Source: Actinocorallia herbida (lineage in GTDB: Bacteria; Actinomycetota; Actinomycetes; Streptosporangiales; Streptosporangiaceae). Taken from it: a DNA stretch of 64,000 nt. The stretch covers positions 8,308,001-8,372,000 of the forward strand of contig NZ_RJKE01000001.1 in assembly GCF_003751225.1 (NCBI RefSeq). Direction: 5' to 3'. Of this stretch, positions 42,879 through 52,400 are shown in pieces. Positions within the stretch are counted from its first letter, which is position 1, and each line of letters starts with the position of its first letter. The translations under genes and the position numbers were made by a program. The notes under the pieces were generated by a model. That model had not been told where the DNA came from. It searched no databases and was given only the letters and a program-made list of their open reading frames with translations.

Positions 42879-43850
42879 TCAGGCCTCCGGCGCCGATCCG
42901 TTTCCGGCGGTGGCGCCCGACACGCCGTTGCCCGCCGACTTGTGCTTGTCGAGGTCGGGCTCCAGGTAGATCAGCCGCGCGACCGGCATCAGCTCCCGGA
43001 CCTTGCCCTCGGCCGCGTCGATCGCCCGCGCGATCTCCACCGCGGTGTCCTCGCCGCCGACCGCGATCTTCGCCGCGACGAGCAGTTCCTCGGGACCGAG
43101 GTACTGGGTGCGCAGGTGGATCACCCGGTCGACCTCCGGCACCGACTCCAGCGCCGCGATGATCTCCTTGTCGGCGGCCTCGCCCGCGCCCTCGCCGAGC
43201 AGGAGGCTCTTGGTCTCGAACGCGAGGATCACCGCGATGACGGCCAGCAGCACCCCGATGGAGATGGTGCCGAGCGCGTCCCAGGTGCCGTCGCCGGTGA
43301 TGACGGCGAGGCCGACGCCCAGCAGCGCGAGGACGAGGCCGACGAGCGCGCCCAGGTCCTCCAGCAGCACGACGGGCAGTTCCGGTGCCTTCGCGCGGCG
43401 GATGAACTCCCACCACGAGCGGTCGCCGCGGATCGCGTTGGACTCCACGATGGCCGTCCGGAAGCTGAAGCTCTCCAGGCCGATCGCGATGATCAGGACG
43501 CCGAACGCCCACTGCGGGGACTCCACCGGGTGCGGGTCCTGGAGCTTGTGGACGCCCTCGTAGAGCGAGAAGACCGCGCCGACCGTGAACAGGACGAGCG
43601 CGACGATGAAGGCGTAGAAGTACCGCTCCCTGCCGTACCCGAACGGGTGGTCGGCGGTCCGTGCCCGGGTGGCGCGCTTCTTGCCGAGGAGGAGCAGCGC
43701 CTGGTTGCCGGAGTCGGCGACCGAGTGGATGGACTCGGCCAGCATCGACGACGAACTCGTGAAAACGTACGCCACGAACTTGGCCGCCGCGATCCCCAGG
43801 TTCGCCGCGAGTGCCGCGACGATCGCCTTGGTTCCGCCTTCTGCTGACAT
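42879..43850 (-). CDS. Cation diffusion facilitator family transporter
   Basis: A 323-residue CDF transporter that exports divalent metal, probably zinc, cobalt or manganese, by proton exchange. Membrane helices begin ALAANLGIAAAKFVAYVFTS; the metal site is AESIHSVADSGNQALLLLGK; the second half has VVLLEDLGALVGLVLALLGV. The cytoplasmic C-terminal domain follows (VDRVIHLRTQYLGPEELLVA). The ATG at 43850 directly follows the upstream stop codon, so it is coupled to the SIS-domain gene of the phosphomannomutase cluster. Confidence 0.92.
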   Translation of the reverse strand: MSAEGGTKAIVAALAANLGIAAAKFVAYVFTSSSSMLAESIHSVADSGNQALLLLGKKRATRARTADHPFGYGRERYFYAFIVALVLFTVGAVFSLYEGVHKLQDPHPVESPQWAFGVLIIAIGLESFSFRTAIVESNAIRGDRSWWEFIRRAKAPELPVVLLEDLGALVGLVLALLGVGLAVITGDGTWDALGTISIGVLLAVIAVILAFETKSLLLGEGAGEAADKEIIAALESVPEVDRVIHLRTQYLGPEELLVAAKIAVGGEDTAVEIARAIDAAEGKVRELMPVARLIYLEPDLDKHKSAGNGVSGATAGNGSAPEA

Positions 43851-44942
43851 TTAGTAGATCCTCGCTTCAATTTCCGTACGCGCGGGGACGGGTGTCGGGT
43901 CCACTCCCAGCGCCAACGCCAGGTAAACGGACACATAGTCGCACAACCCGATCAGCGAGACGGCACGCTCCAGGGGGTGCACGCCCTCCCCGGTGATCGT
44001 GGAGACCGCGATGCCGCGCGCCGCGGCGGTGTCGGCGACGGGCGAGCGGCCCTGGGCGGGCTCGCCTTCCGGGCCTGCGCCTTCGGCGACGAGCACCAAG
44101 TGGACGGCCGACTCGGGCTCGTCGGCGCGGTCGCGGAAGAAGTCGTCGGTGTCGGGGGCCGCGGCGTCGAGGGAGCCGGGGAACGGCAGCGCGACGGGCA
44201 CCTTGGCGTTGTCGGCGAACTGGGCGGCCAGCCGGTGCGCGGCGGCCAGCTCCAGCGGGGTCCGGCCCCAGGGCATCGGGAGCGACCCGGCGAGTTCCAG
44301 CGCGATCTGCTTGGCGGGGTTCACGAACGGCTCACCCGACGGGCGGCAGCGGTTCGCGACGTCCTCCAGCCGGACCGCGGCGGCCTCCAGCACCTCGTCC
44401 GGGACCGCGACGATCCCGAGCCCGCGCAGCACCAGCAGCAGCGGTACGACCTGCGCCCACAGCAGCGCCCTGATCGGGCCGGCGGGCGGCGGCAGTGGCA
44501 CGTAGAACAGCCGGTTCTGGGTCGCCAGGGACCGCAGCCGCGCGTCGGCCGGCCCGACCCCGACGACCGCGGCGCCCCGCCGGACGGCCTGGGCGGCGAG
44601 GTCGAAGGACTCGTCGCCGAGCGCGCAGACCAGGTCGGTGGCGCCGATCCAGCCGGGCAGGACGTCCCCGGCCACGGTCAGCACGGGCACCGGGCAGCCC
44701 GTGCCGCAGATCGCGGCGACCACCTCACCCGCCGAGCCGGGACCGACGATGACGACGGCGCGGGGGCGTCCGGCGCCTTCCAGCGCCTCGGTGAGGCCCG
44801 CCTCCGCCGTCATGGCGGCGGCCTGCCTCATCTGGGCCGCGCCGGAGGCCGCGAGCCGGAGCATTCCGCCCCGGTCGGCCGCCTCCAGCGCGTCGGGATC
44901 GTCCAGCGCGCCCGCCTCCGGCCGCCGCCCCTCCGAGGTCAT
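43851..44942 (-). CDS. SIS-domain phosphoglucose/phosphomannose isomerase-like protein
   Basis: A 363-residue protein with a SIS fold (AVVIVGPGSAGEVVAAICGT, DLVCALGDESFDLAAQAVRR) and a C-terminal block like the bacterial bifunctional PGI/PMI family (NPAKQIALELAGSLPMPWGR, AHRLAAQFADNAKVPVALPF). It interconverts fructose-6-phosphate and mannose-6-phosphate or glucose-6-phosphate, supplying manB next door. Overlaps Trm112 by 4 bp. In this organism type it is the usual second member of the mannose cluster. Confidence 0.85.
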   Translation of the reverse strand: MTSEGRRPEAGALDDPDALEAADRGGMLRLAASGAAQMRQAAAMTAEAGLTEALEGAGRPRAVVIVGPGSAGEVVAAICGTGCPVPVLTVAGDVLPGWIGATDLVCALGDESFDLAAQAVRRGAAVVGVGPADARLRSLATQNRLFYVPLPPPAGPIRALLWAQVVPLLLVLRGLGIVAVPDEVLEAAAVRLEDVANRCRPSGEPFVNPAKQIALELAGSLPMPWGRTPLELAAAHRLAAQFADNAKVPVALPFPGSLDAAAPDTDDFFRDRADEPESAVHLVLVAEGAGPEGEPAQGRSPVADTAAARGIAVSTITGEGVHPLERAVSLIGLCDYVSVYLALALGVDPTPVPARTEIEARIY

Positions 44943-45112
44943 GCCCGGGGGGCCCGCGCCTCGTCGACCAGCAGCACGGGGACGCCCTCATCCGTCACGG
45001 GGTAGATGCTGCCGCACTCCCCGGTGCAGACGAGCGCGCCTTCCTCGGCGCGCAGCGCGCCGCGGCAGTTGGGGCAGGCGAGGATCTCCAGGAGCCACGC
45101 GTCGATCTTCAC
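44939..45112 (-). CDS. Trm112 family protein
   Basis: A 57-residue zinc-ribbon protein: KIDAWLLEILACPNCRGALR, then CTGECGSIYPVTDEGVPVLL. The CPxC and CTGEC pairs can bind one zinc. Trm112-like proteins stabilise methyltransferases; in actinomycetes they sit between manB and the SIS isomerase, as here. The GTG at 45112 overlaps the manB stop (GTGA) and its own stop overlaps the next start (ATGA). Confidence 0.92.
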   Translation of the reverse strand: MKIDAWLLEILACPNCRGALRAEEGALVCTGECGSIYPVTDEGVPVLLVDEARAPRA

Positions 45113-46467
45113 TTTGCCTCCTCGGTGCGGACGATCGACAGGACCTCGTCCCGGATCGCCGCCATGGTCTGCCCGTCTCCCGCCTCGGCGTTGAGTCGGA
45201 GCAGCGGTTCGGTGTTGGACGCGCGGAGGTTGAACCACCATCCGTCGCCCGTGAACGTGGTGCCGTCGAGTTCGTCGACGGTGACGCCGTCGCGGGCGGT
45301 GAACACCGCGCGCACCCGGGCCACCGCCGCCGCCTGGTCGGCGACCTCGCTGTTGATCTCCCCCGAGGCGATATACCGGTCGTAGGACGCCAGCAGGGAG
45401 GAGAGCGTTCCGTCCTGCTCGCCGAGCGCGGCGAGCACGTGCAGGGCGGCGAGCATCCCCGAGTCGGCGAACCAGAAGTCGCGGAAGTAGAAGTGGGCGG
45501 AGTGCTCCCCGCCGAAGACGGCGCCGACCTCGGCCATGGTCTGCTTGATGAACGAGTGACCGACGCGGGTGCGCACCGGCTTCCCGCCGTTCTCGGCGAT
45601 GATCTCCGGCACGGCCGCCGAGGTGATCAGGTTGTGCACGATCGACGCGCCCGGGTACTTCGCGAGCTCGCGCTCGGCCACCAGCGCGGTGATCGCCGAC
45701 GGGGAGACGATCTCGCCCCGCTCGTCGACGGCGAAGCAGCGGTCCGCGTCGCCGTCGAAGGCCAGGCCCAGATCGGCGCCATGGGCGAGGACCGCGGCCT
45801 GGAGGTCGCGGAGGTTCGCCGGCTCGATCGGGTTGGCCTCGTGGTTGGGGAAGGTGCCGTCCAGCTCGAAGTACAGCGGGACGACCTCCAGCGGAAGGCC
45901 GTCGAACACCGCGGGGACGGTGTGGCCGCCCATGCCGTTGCCGGCGTCCACGACGACCTTGAGCGGGCGGATGCCGGAAAGGTCGACCAGGGTCTTGAGG
46001 TGCTCGGCGTACCCGGCGAGCAGATCGCGCTGCTCGACCTTGCCGACCGGGCCGTCCTGCGCGGGGACGCCCGCGGCGACGAGATCGCGGATCTCCCGCA
46101 GACCCGTGTCCTGGCCGATCGGGCGGGCGCCGGAAAGACACATCTTCATGCCGTTGTACTTGGCCGGATTGTGACTCGCGGTGAACATGACACCGGGCAG
46201 GCCCAGGCTGCCGCTGGCGTAGTACAGCAGGTCGGTCGAGCCGAGCCCCGCCTCCACCACGTCGGCGCCCTGCGCTGCCGCACCGCGCGCGAAGGCCGCG
46301 GCCAGCGGGACCGAGGAAGCGCGCATGTCGTGCGCGGTGACGATCCGGGCGGCTCCGGTCACCCGTATGAACGCGGCGCCGGTCGCCTCGGCGATCTCCT
46401 CGTCGAACTCGTCGGGAACGACGCCCCGCACGTCATAGGCCTTGAAGATCTTGGCGAGATCGCCCAC
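45109..46467 (-). CDS. manB: Phosphomannomutase/phosphoglucomutase
   Basis: A 452-residue alpha-D-phosphohexomutase that interconverts mannose-6-phosphate and mannose-1-phosphate for GDP-mannose and cell-wall glycans. The catalytic phosphoserine loop is GVMFTASHNPAKYNGMKMCL, the metal site DLGLAFDGDADRCFAVDERG, the sugar loop GGEHSAHFYFRDFWFADSG and the phosphate loop RASNTEPLLRLNAEA. The GTG at 46467 (VGDLAKIFKAYDVRG) is chosen because the region before it lacks coding features. Its leader contains copy 2 of the 40-bp hairpin repeat. Confidence 0.95.
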   Translation of the reverse strand: MGDLAKIFKAYDVRGVVPDEFDEEIAEATGAAFIRVTGAARIVTAHDMRASSVPLAAAFARGAAAQGADVVEAGLGSTDLLYYASGSLGLPGVMFTASHNPAKYNGMKMCLSGARPIGQDTGLREIRDLVAAGVPAQDGPVGKVEQRDLLAGYAEHLKTLVDLSGIRPLKVVVDAGNGMGGHTVPAVFDGLPLEVVPLYFELDGTFPNHEANPIEPANLRDLQAAVLAHGADLGLAFDGDADRCFAVDERGEIVSPSAITALVAERELAKYPGASIVHNLITSAAVPEIIAENGGKPVRTRVGHSFIKQTMAEVGAVFGGEHSAHFYFRDFWFADSGMLAALHVLAALGEQDGTLSSLLASYDRYIASGEINSEVADQAAAVARVRAVFTARDGVTVDELDGTTFTGDGWWFNLRASNTEPLLRLNAEAGDGQTMAAIRDEVLSIVRTEEAK

Positions 46468-46514
46468 TTCGGGTGTCCCTCCGGCTCGTCGGTCTTGGAC
46501 TTCGAGCCTACTGT

Positions 46515-46554
46515 GTTCTTGGCCCCGCCTCCGGCGGGGCGGTGATCGGGCGCT
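46515..46554 (-). repeat. 40-bp dispersed hairpin repeat, copy 2 (leader of manB)
   Basis: Matches 4266-4305 at 37 of 40 positions on the opposite strand, that is, in the same orientation relative to the downstream gene (manB, 48 bp away). The core stem is GCCCCGCC / GGCGGGGC (46522-46529, 46533-46540). Part of it also pairs with the region at 46608-46619. Confidence 0.7.
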
Positions 46555-46619
46555 CTGGATCCCGTCGTCGCCCCTCCGGCCCCGGGGGCCCGCGGGGCGG
46601 CGACGGGGCGCCCGATCAC
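46542..46619. terminator. Large interrupted hairpin downstream of DUF3499
   Basis: Outer arms GTGATCGGGCGC (46542-46553) and GCGCCCGATCAC (46608-46619) are perfect; inner arms CCCGTCGTCGCCCC and GGGGCGGCGACGGG pair at 13 of 14 positions, with a 7-nt bulge on one side. It lies about 85 bp past the DUF3499 stop and is a likely terminator, although no T-run follows. Confidence 0.65.
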
Positions 46620-46704
46620 ACCGGGGGTGGAGAACCGTCCCGGGGTGCTCGATCACTTGTGGGGCTTCCGCTGGAGGCGGGAAGCCGTTCGGGGTGATCG
46701 CGGG

Positions 46705-47067
46705 TCAGGATTGCTGGTCGGAGCGGAGGACGCGGAGGTGGCCTCGGCGGCCTACTTCGGTGCCCTGGCCCACGGGCTCGGTGCCGGGGCTCACGGGGCG
46801 GGCGGCCTCGCGGACGGCGTCGGCGAGGGCCTCGAGGTCGTCGCTGGTGGGCTGGTCGGAGGCTTCCTCGGCGGGCAGCCGGAGCAGTTCCCAGCCCATG
46901 GGCGCGGTCAGCCGGTCGGCGTGTTCGGCGCACAGGTCATAGCAGTGCGGCTCGACGTACGCGGCTAGCGGACCCAGGACCGCGGTGGAATCGCGGTAGA
47001 CGTACGTGAGCGTGAACACAGCTGACGCTTTGCACGCTGTGCGGGAGCAGATGCGGACGGGGCTCAC
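46705..47067 (-). CDS. DUF3499 family protein
   Basis: A 120-residue actinobacterial protein with a probable zinc site: RICSRTACKASAVFTLTYVY and VEPHCYDLCAEHADRLTAP. The rest is acidic helix and a basic tail. DUF3499 has no known function and is almost always next to the mannose cluster and a metallopeptidase-like gene, as here. The start is GTG at 47067. Divergent from the gene at 47295. Confidence 0.92.
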   Translation of the reverse strand: MSPVRICSRTACKASAVFTLTYVYRDSTAVLGPLAAYVEPHCYDLCAEHADRLTAPMGWELLRLPAEEASDQPTSDDLEALADAVREAARPVSPGTEPVGQGTEVGRRGHLRVLRSDQQS

Positions 47068-47294
47068 GTTGGCTGAACGTACGCCTTTCCGGCCCGCATC
47101 GCCAGTATCCGCGTGATCGTGTCTCGCGTTTCATCTAATACATCAACAATTCGGGCAGCCGATTCCCCTACTTCGGCCCCCGCCCGACGTCCCTTGACCT
47201 CCGCAAACGCACCCGCGGCTCCGGCCCCCCGGAGCGCGGCCGGGCGCGGCCCTCGCGTGATCGGCGCCTCGACCCAACAACTAGACTGCCCGGC
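47068..47294. promoter_or_regulatory. Divergent DUF3499/metallopeptidase-like promoter region
   Basis: A 227-bp gap, locally AT-richer around 47120-47150 (GATGTATTAGATGAA on the minus strand), as expected for a promoter. A minus-strand frame that stays open here has no start codon and a TTA codon, so it is not called as a gene. Confidence 0.4.
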
Positions 47295-47705
47295 GTGAGG
47301 AGAGTCAGGCGGCGTGACCGGCATGGCCGGGGGCTTCGTGGTCCGCTGGCCCCGCCTGAGGTGCCGATCTCCCTCACCCGTGCGGAGAAGTTCGATGACC
47401 TCGTCCGCGAAGAGGTACAGCGGGTCGTCGCGCCGTGGCGGGAGCAGCTCGCCGGGGTCGAGTTCGCGGTCGAGGACATTCCGCCCGCGGAGCCGGGCGC
47501 CACGCAGGTGCCCCTGGGCGAGACCCGCACCGTCGCCGGCGTGCCCCGCGTCATCGTCTTCCGCCGCCCCATGGAGGCCCGTGCGGGCAAGGACGGCAAG
47601 GGCGAACGTGAACTCGTCAGGCTGATCCACGACGTCGTCGTGGACGAGGTGGCGCAGCTCCTGGGCCTGGACCCGGACGACGTGGACGAGCCGGAAGAGG
47701 ACTGA
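47295..47705 (+). CDS. Metallopeptidase-family protein lacking HExxH (zincin-like)
   Basis: A 136-residue protein: RRRDRHGRGLRGPLAPPEVP, then IVFRRPMEARAG and ELVRLIHDVVVDEVAQLLGL. Relatives with the zincin fold carry HExxH at the last segment (HEIAHHFG in other lineages); here it is IHDVVVDEVAQLLGL, so the metal site is absent and catalysis is doubtful. The Streptomyces homologue I recall shows a similar loss. The GTG at 47295 starts VRRVRRRDRHGRG. Function unknown. Confidence 0.8.
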   Translation: MRRVRRRDRHGRGLRGPLAPPEVPISLTRAEKFDDLVREEVQRVVAPWREQLAGVEFAVEDIPPAEPGATQVPLGETRTVAGVPRVIVFRRPMEARAGKDGKGERELVRLIHDVVVDEVAQLLGLDPDDVDEPEED

Positions 47706-47730
47706 CCCGGGACGCCCCGCGCGGGAGGCC

Positions 47731-49494
47731 CTAGGGGACCACCGAGGTCAGGGAGTCCGAGACCGGCGGGAGGGTGACGGTCAGCGGGGCGGCGGCGAGG
47801 GTGCGGATCGTGGCGACCTGTTCGCGCTGGCCGGTTCTGGTGGTGATGATCCTGGTGCCGTAGACCGGGCCGGATCCCGGGAGCGGGATCACGCGGACCG
47901 CGGGGGCGTCCAGGGGGATCTCCACGGTGCGACCTGCGGGGATCTCGACCTCGGTGGCGGTGCCCGCGCCCGAGTCCGTCAGGGGGACCACGCGGACCGT
48001 GGCGGCCTTGCCGGGGGCCGTGAGAACGAGCGAGGCGGCTTCCCGTGCCTTCTGGGCGCCAGTACCGCGCGCGGGGGCCGGCGCGGCCCCCAGGGCGGAC
48101 GTGCCGCCGTCCAGGGGGGTGCCCGCTCCGCCGAGCGCGAGGTCGGCTCCGATCGCGGCGAACCCGGCGACGATCCGGCGGGTGGAGGTCAGCTCGATCG
48201 CGGCGGGGCGGCCGCCGAGCGCGGCCTCCAGGTCGAGCGGGATCACCGTTCGCGCGGGGACGTCGAGGACGTCCTGCCCTTCGGGGGCGAACGCGCCGTC
48301 CGCGGTGAGCGCGCGGATCTTGACCTGGGCGTCCTGGCCTCCGGGCACGCCCACGTAGAGCGTCCGCCTGCCGCCGCCGCCCGGCACGCCGGGCACGATC
48401 ACCCGGGTGGCGGGCTCGGCCGTGGCGGTGGCCCAGTCGGCGCCCTTGGACCCGGCGTCCGCGCGGACCGCCGCGGCGACCCGCCCGCTGGTGGCGGTCA
48501 CCCGCAGCGTGAGCACCCGGACGTCGGAGGCGATCATGCCGAGTCCGTCGAGGGTCTCGCCGATCTTGATCACCCGGGTGCCGTGCGCGGGCACGTCCAG
48601 GGCCTTGCCGTCGGTGGTGTCGAGGGACCCGTCGTCCGAGACCGCGTCGAGGTCGATCGTCGCGGGCACGTCGTCGACGTTGGTGACGTGCAGTTCGAGC
48701 CCGCCCGCGCCGGGGCCGGGGGTGACGAACCAGTGCTCGGTGGCGGGCGCGGTGCAGGGCACCGAGGAGATGCCGCGCTTGCCCACGACGGTCTGGGCGG
48801 CCTCGAGGCCTGCCGCGACCCCGCCGTCGGCCCGGACCGCCAGGGCGGTCCCGCGCTTGACCTCGCCGGTGAACAGCGCGGACGCGGCGGGCACCTCGGC
48901 CACCGCCTTGCCGTCGAGCGCGGTCACCGAGGCCGTGCCTTCGCCTTCGCCGCCCGAGACCAGGGAAAGCCGGGCCGCCTGCTCGGCCGCCGGGCACGCC
49001 ACGAGAGCCGCCTCGACGGGCACGGAGGCGCCCCGGAGCTCGGAAGGCTCCCCCGGACGGGTGAGCGCGGCGGCGCCGTACAAGGCCGAGACCGCGACGA
49101 GGATCAGGGCTGCCACCCCGTAGCGGTTGCCCGCGACGACCGTCGCCACGTCCACGACCTTGCCGAGCGCGCCCTGGGTCAGCGCACCCGCGCCCGAAGC
49201 GCCCGTCCGCTGCGCGCCGCTCCCCGGCCGCCGCCGGCGCGGCAGCCCCCGCGCGGGCGTACCCGGCCGGAGCCTCCGGCGCGAGGTCCTCTCCGCGCGC
49301 GGCTCGGGCACCTGGGCGCTCGGGTCCGATCCGTCCCGGCCGCCTTCGGCTTCGGCCTCCGCACCGGGTCCCGGCTGTGCCTCCACCGCAGGGGACGCCC
49401 AGGGACTCTCCGCGGCCCCGGCATCCCGCGCGGCGGGCTTGAACCTGCCGAGGGCGCCCGACAAGGGCGACGTGCGCTTCCTGGCCCGGCTCAC
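47731..49494 (-). CDS. DUF5719 family membrane-anchored protein
   Basis: A 587-residue protein. A long cytoplasmic N-terminus rich in Ala/Glu/Arg is followed by one membrane helix (NRYGVAALILVAVSALYGAA, near residue 115) and an extracellular beta-rich DUF5719 region (ATEHWFVTPGPGAGGLELHV, LDVPAHGTRVIKI, RTLYVGVPGGQDAQVKI). It overlaps the glycosyltransferase gene by 4 bp (GTGA, start GTG 49494). It may help export or process the glycan made by that enzyme; the family has no known activity. Confidence 0.87.
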   Translation of the reverse strand: MSRARKRTSPLSGALGRFKPAARDAGAAESPWASPAVEAQPGPGAEAEAEGGRDGSDPSAQVPEPRAERTSRRRLRPGTPARGLPRRRRPGSGAQRTGASGAGALTQGALGKVVDVATVVAGNRYGVAALILVAVSALYGAAALTRPGEPSELRGASVPVEAALVACPAAEQAARLSLVSGGEGEGTASVTALDGKAVAEVPAASALFTGEVKRGTALAVRADGGVAAGLEAAQTVVGKRGISSVPCTAPATEHWFVTPGPGAGGLELHVTNVDDVPATIDLDAVSDDGSLDTTDGKALDVPAHGTRVIKIGETLDGLGMIASDVRVLTLRVTATSGRVAAAVRADAGSKGADWATATAEPATRVIVPGVPGGGGRRTLYVGVPGGQDAQVKIRALTADGAFAPEGQDVLDVPARTVIPLDLEAALGGRPAAIELTSTRRIVAGFAAIGADLALGGAGTPLDGGTSALGAAPAPARGTGAQKAREAASLVLTAPGKAATVRVVPLTDSGAGTATEVEIPAGRTVEIPLDAPAVRVIPLPGSGPVYGTRIITTRTGQREQVATIRTLAAAPLTVTLPPVSDSLTSVVP

Positions 49495-52400
49495 TGATCG
49501 CTCCCCAAGGACTCGGCGGACGGGGCGGCCGCGGCCGACACGACGGACTCCGCCGACCCGGACCGCGTCGCGGACCCGTCGTCCTCCCCGGCGCCCTCCC
49601 CGGCGTTCTCCTCGCCGTCCCGGAGGCCGTCCGCCTCCACGGCGGCCGCCGCGCGGCGGCCTCGGCGCCGTCCCCGGATCGGGGTCTCGCCACCGGGCAG
49701 CGCGAGCACGATGACGAGAAGGAGCGCGACGCCCTGGACGGCCACCCAGGCCGTCCACAGCCTTTCGCTCCGCTCCAGCACGAACGTCCCGCCGCTCTCC
49801 GGCACCTCCCACCCCGCGGCCCACCCATCGACGGTGACGGCCGGGGCCGCCTTCCCGCCCATGGTCGCGGTCCAGCCTCCGGTGGGCTCGGCGAGCACCA
49901 CCTTGCGGCCCGCCTCTCCGGCGGGGATCTCGACCCGGGCGGCCACCTCGCCGGACCGCAGCGGGGTGATCCCGCCGCCGTCGGCCATGAGCATCAGCCG
50001 GGCGCCCGGTTCGGTGAGCCGCCAGACGGCGAAGTCGTCGCTGCGGCTCAGCCGGGTGAGGCCCGGCAGGCCGTCCAGCCGCCGCATCAGCCGGTCGCCG
50101 CTCTCCGGGCGCTTGTCCCCGGTGAAGTGCAGGTAGAGGAACTGCACGCCGAAACGGTTCAGCCCCTCGGTCCCCTGGCCCGCGGCGAGGTGCGCCACCA
50201 GCCGCTCAAGGTGGCCGGCCGCCTTCGCCTCCGGCTGGAGAGCCTCGTCCCCGAGCTCGGGGGACGGCCCGCGCATCAGGGCGTAAGAAAGGTCGGCGCC
50301 TCCGTCGTGGGAGAGCACGAGGGTCCTTGCGCGGGTCTCCCCGTTCACCGCGGTGACGAACGCGGGCAGAGACTGCCCGGCCGCCTTGCCGACGGGCCCG
50401 TCGACGCCGATCCCGATCCAGGCGAGCGCGGCGAGCGCGGGCGTGGAGACCGCGATGAGGACCGCCGCCGCCGCGGCGAAGCGGTACTTCCAGGTGCCGG
50501 TGGACACCAGCTCGACCGAGCGCTGGAGCCCCGCGCAGGCGGCGAGGATGAGGCCGCCTGTGGCGAACGCCAGCGGCACGCCGGGCCAGCCCGGCGCGCC
50601 TTCGCCGGGCGCCTCGGTGACCACGATCGCGGACACCGCGATCGCGGCGAGGAAGCCGAAGAGGATGAGCATCCAGCCGCCCATGACCGCGGTGCGGCGG
50701 CTGCGCAGCGGCAGCGCCGCGACGGCGAGGGCCAGCAGCCCGGCGGTCGCCCAGCCGAGGTCGGTGCCGGGGCCGCCCGGGTCGAGGGTGAGGATGGACA
50801 GGCCGGTCAGCCCCTCGTCGACGAGTTCCGGCCGGTGCAGCCCGGCCTCCAGCAGGAACCGCGACGGGTGGGTGAAGAGCTGGAGCGTCGTGGGCAGGAG
50901 CAGCAGCGGCGGGACCACGAGCCCGATGGCCAGGTCGATGCCGCTGACGACCTTGGAGCCCAGGTAGGACAGCCCGCCGAGGATGAGCAGCAGCAGCCAC
51001 GTCAAGGGCACGAACGCCATGGCTACGGTCAGCAGCAGCGCGAGGCCCCAGGCGGCGCGGCGCGCCTGCCGGGCGTCGACCCGGCCGCTCGGCTCGCGCA
51101 GCACCCGCGCGCCGAGCAGCCCGATGAGCGGCAGCAGCACGTAGACGACACAGGTGCCGACCCGGCCCGCCGCGATCGCCCCGGTGGCGACGGGCAGCAC
51201 CGCGTAGGCGATCGCCGCCCACACCCGGATGGCGCTGGCCGGGACCCGGCTGCGCCGCAGGAGGCGGGCGGTCCGCTTCCCGGCGGGCAGGCTGGTCGGG
51301 ATGAGCCGTTTCGCGGCGAGGTAGGCGGTCAGTCCGGCGAGCGGCACACAGCCGACGAGCAGGGCCATGACGGCCAAGGACGGCTGCCCGAAGGTGAGCA
51401 CCGAGAGCCCCGCCAAGAAGGCGAGGTAAGGCGGCGACGCGTCGGCGGACCCCAAGCCGACCGGATGCCATCCCGCCAGGTACGCCGCCCACAGGTCGCC
51501 CGTGCTCCCCCACGCGGGAACGAGGGCGCCTCCGCCCAGCCGTCCCCCCGAGGCGAGCAGCGAGCGTTCGGCGAGGAAGGCGACACAGGAGAGGACGAGC
51601 AGGACGACCGCGCTGGGATGGGCGAGCACCCGGCGCACCACGCCGAATCCCCGCTCCCGCAGCGGGATGCGCTCCTCCTCGGCCTCCACCGCGTCGAGGC
51701 CGTACTCGGTCGGCGCGATGAGCGAGCCGAGGCGTTCGGCGATCCTGCGCAGCGTCACCCACTGGGGCTGGAACCTGCGGACCGACCGGTAGACGCGCGC
51801 CCTGCCTTCGGTGCGGCCCGCGCGCAAGGCGCGCAGCACCCTCGGCGAGGACACCACGTCGCGCAGCGCGTCGAGTTCGTCGCGCAGGGCCATCGGCTTC
51901 TTGGCCAGCGCCAGCAGGGCGATCCGCAGCAGCGAGCCGAACAGCAGCCGCAGGAAGGACCCGGCGGCCTGCCGGGCGGGAAGATTGGCGAGCAGCGCCC
52001 ACATGGCGTTGCGCCGGTCGAGGCGGCGGGGCGCGATGGGCGTGGGCCGCACACCGCGGGCCGCGGCCTCGGCGTGGTAGACCAGCGCGTCGCTGACGGC
52101 GACGACCCGGTGGCCCGCCGCCTGCACCCGCCAGCCGAAGTCGACGTCGTCGCGGAACAGGCCGAAGCGGGGGTCGAGGCCGCCGGTGTGGCGCCACACG
52201 TCGCGGCGCACCAGCATGCCCGCGGAGCTGACCCCCATGACGTCGTGGACGCCGTCGTGCTGGCCCTGGTCGAACTCGCCGCGGTCCACGCCGGTGAAGC
52301 GGCGGCCCTGGCCGTCGAGGGCGACGCCGAGTTCGAGGAGGAGGCGGCGGTCGTCCCAGTCACGCAGTTTGGGGCCGGCGAGGCCGACGTTGGGGTCGGA

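Noticed and set aside
46542-46619. MITE-like element with 12-bp terminal inverted repeats
   Set aside because: No target-site duplication; the structure fits a terminator hairpin overlapping the 40-bp repeat.
47064-47170. Minus-strand open frame upstream of DUF3499 ending IVDVLDETRDTITRILAMRA
   Set aside because: The residues look protein-like, but there is no usable start codon, codon use is AT-rich, and the stretch is where the DUF3499 promoter should be.
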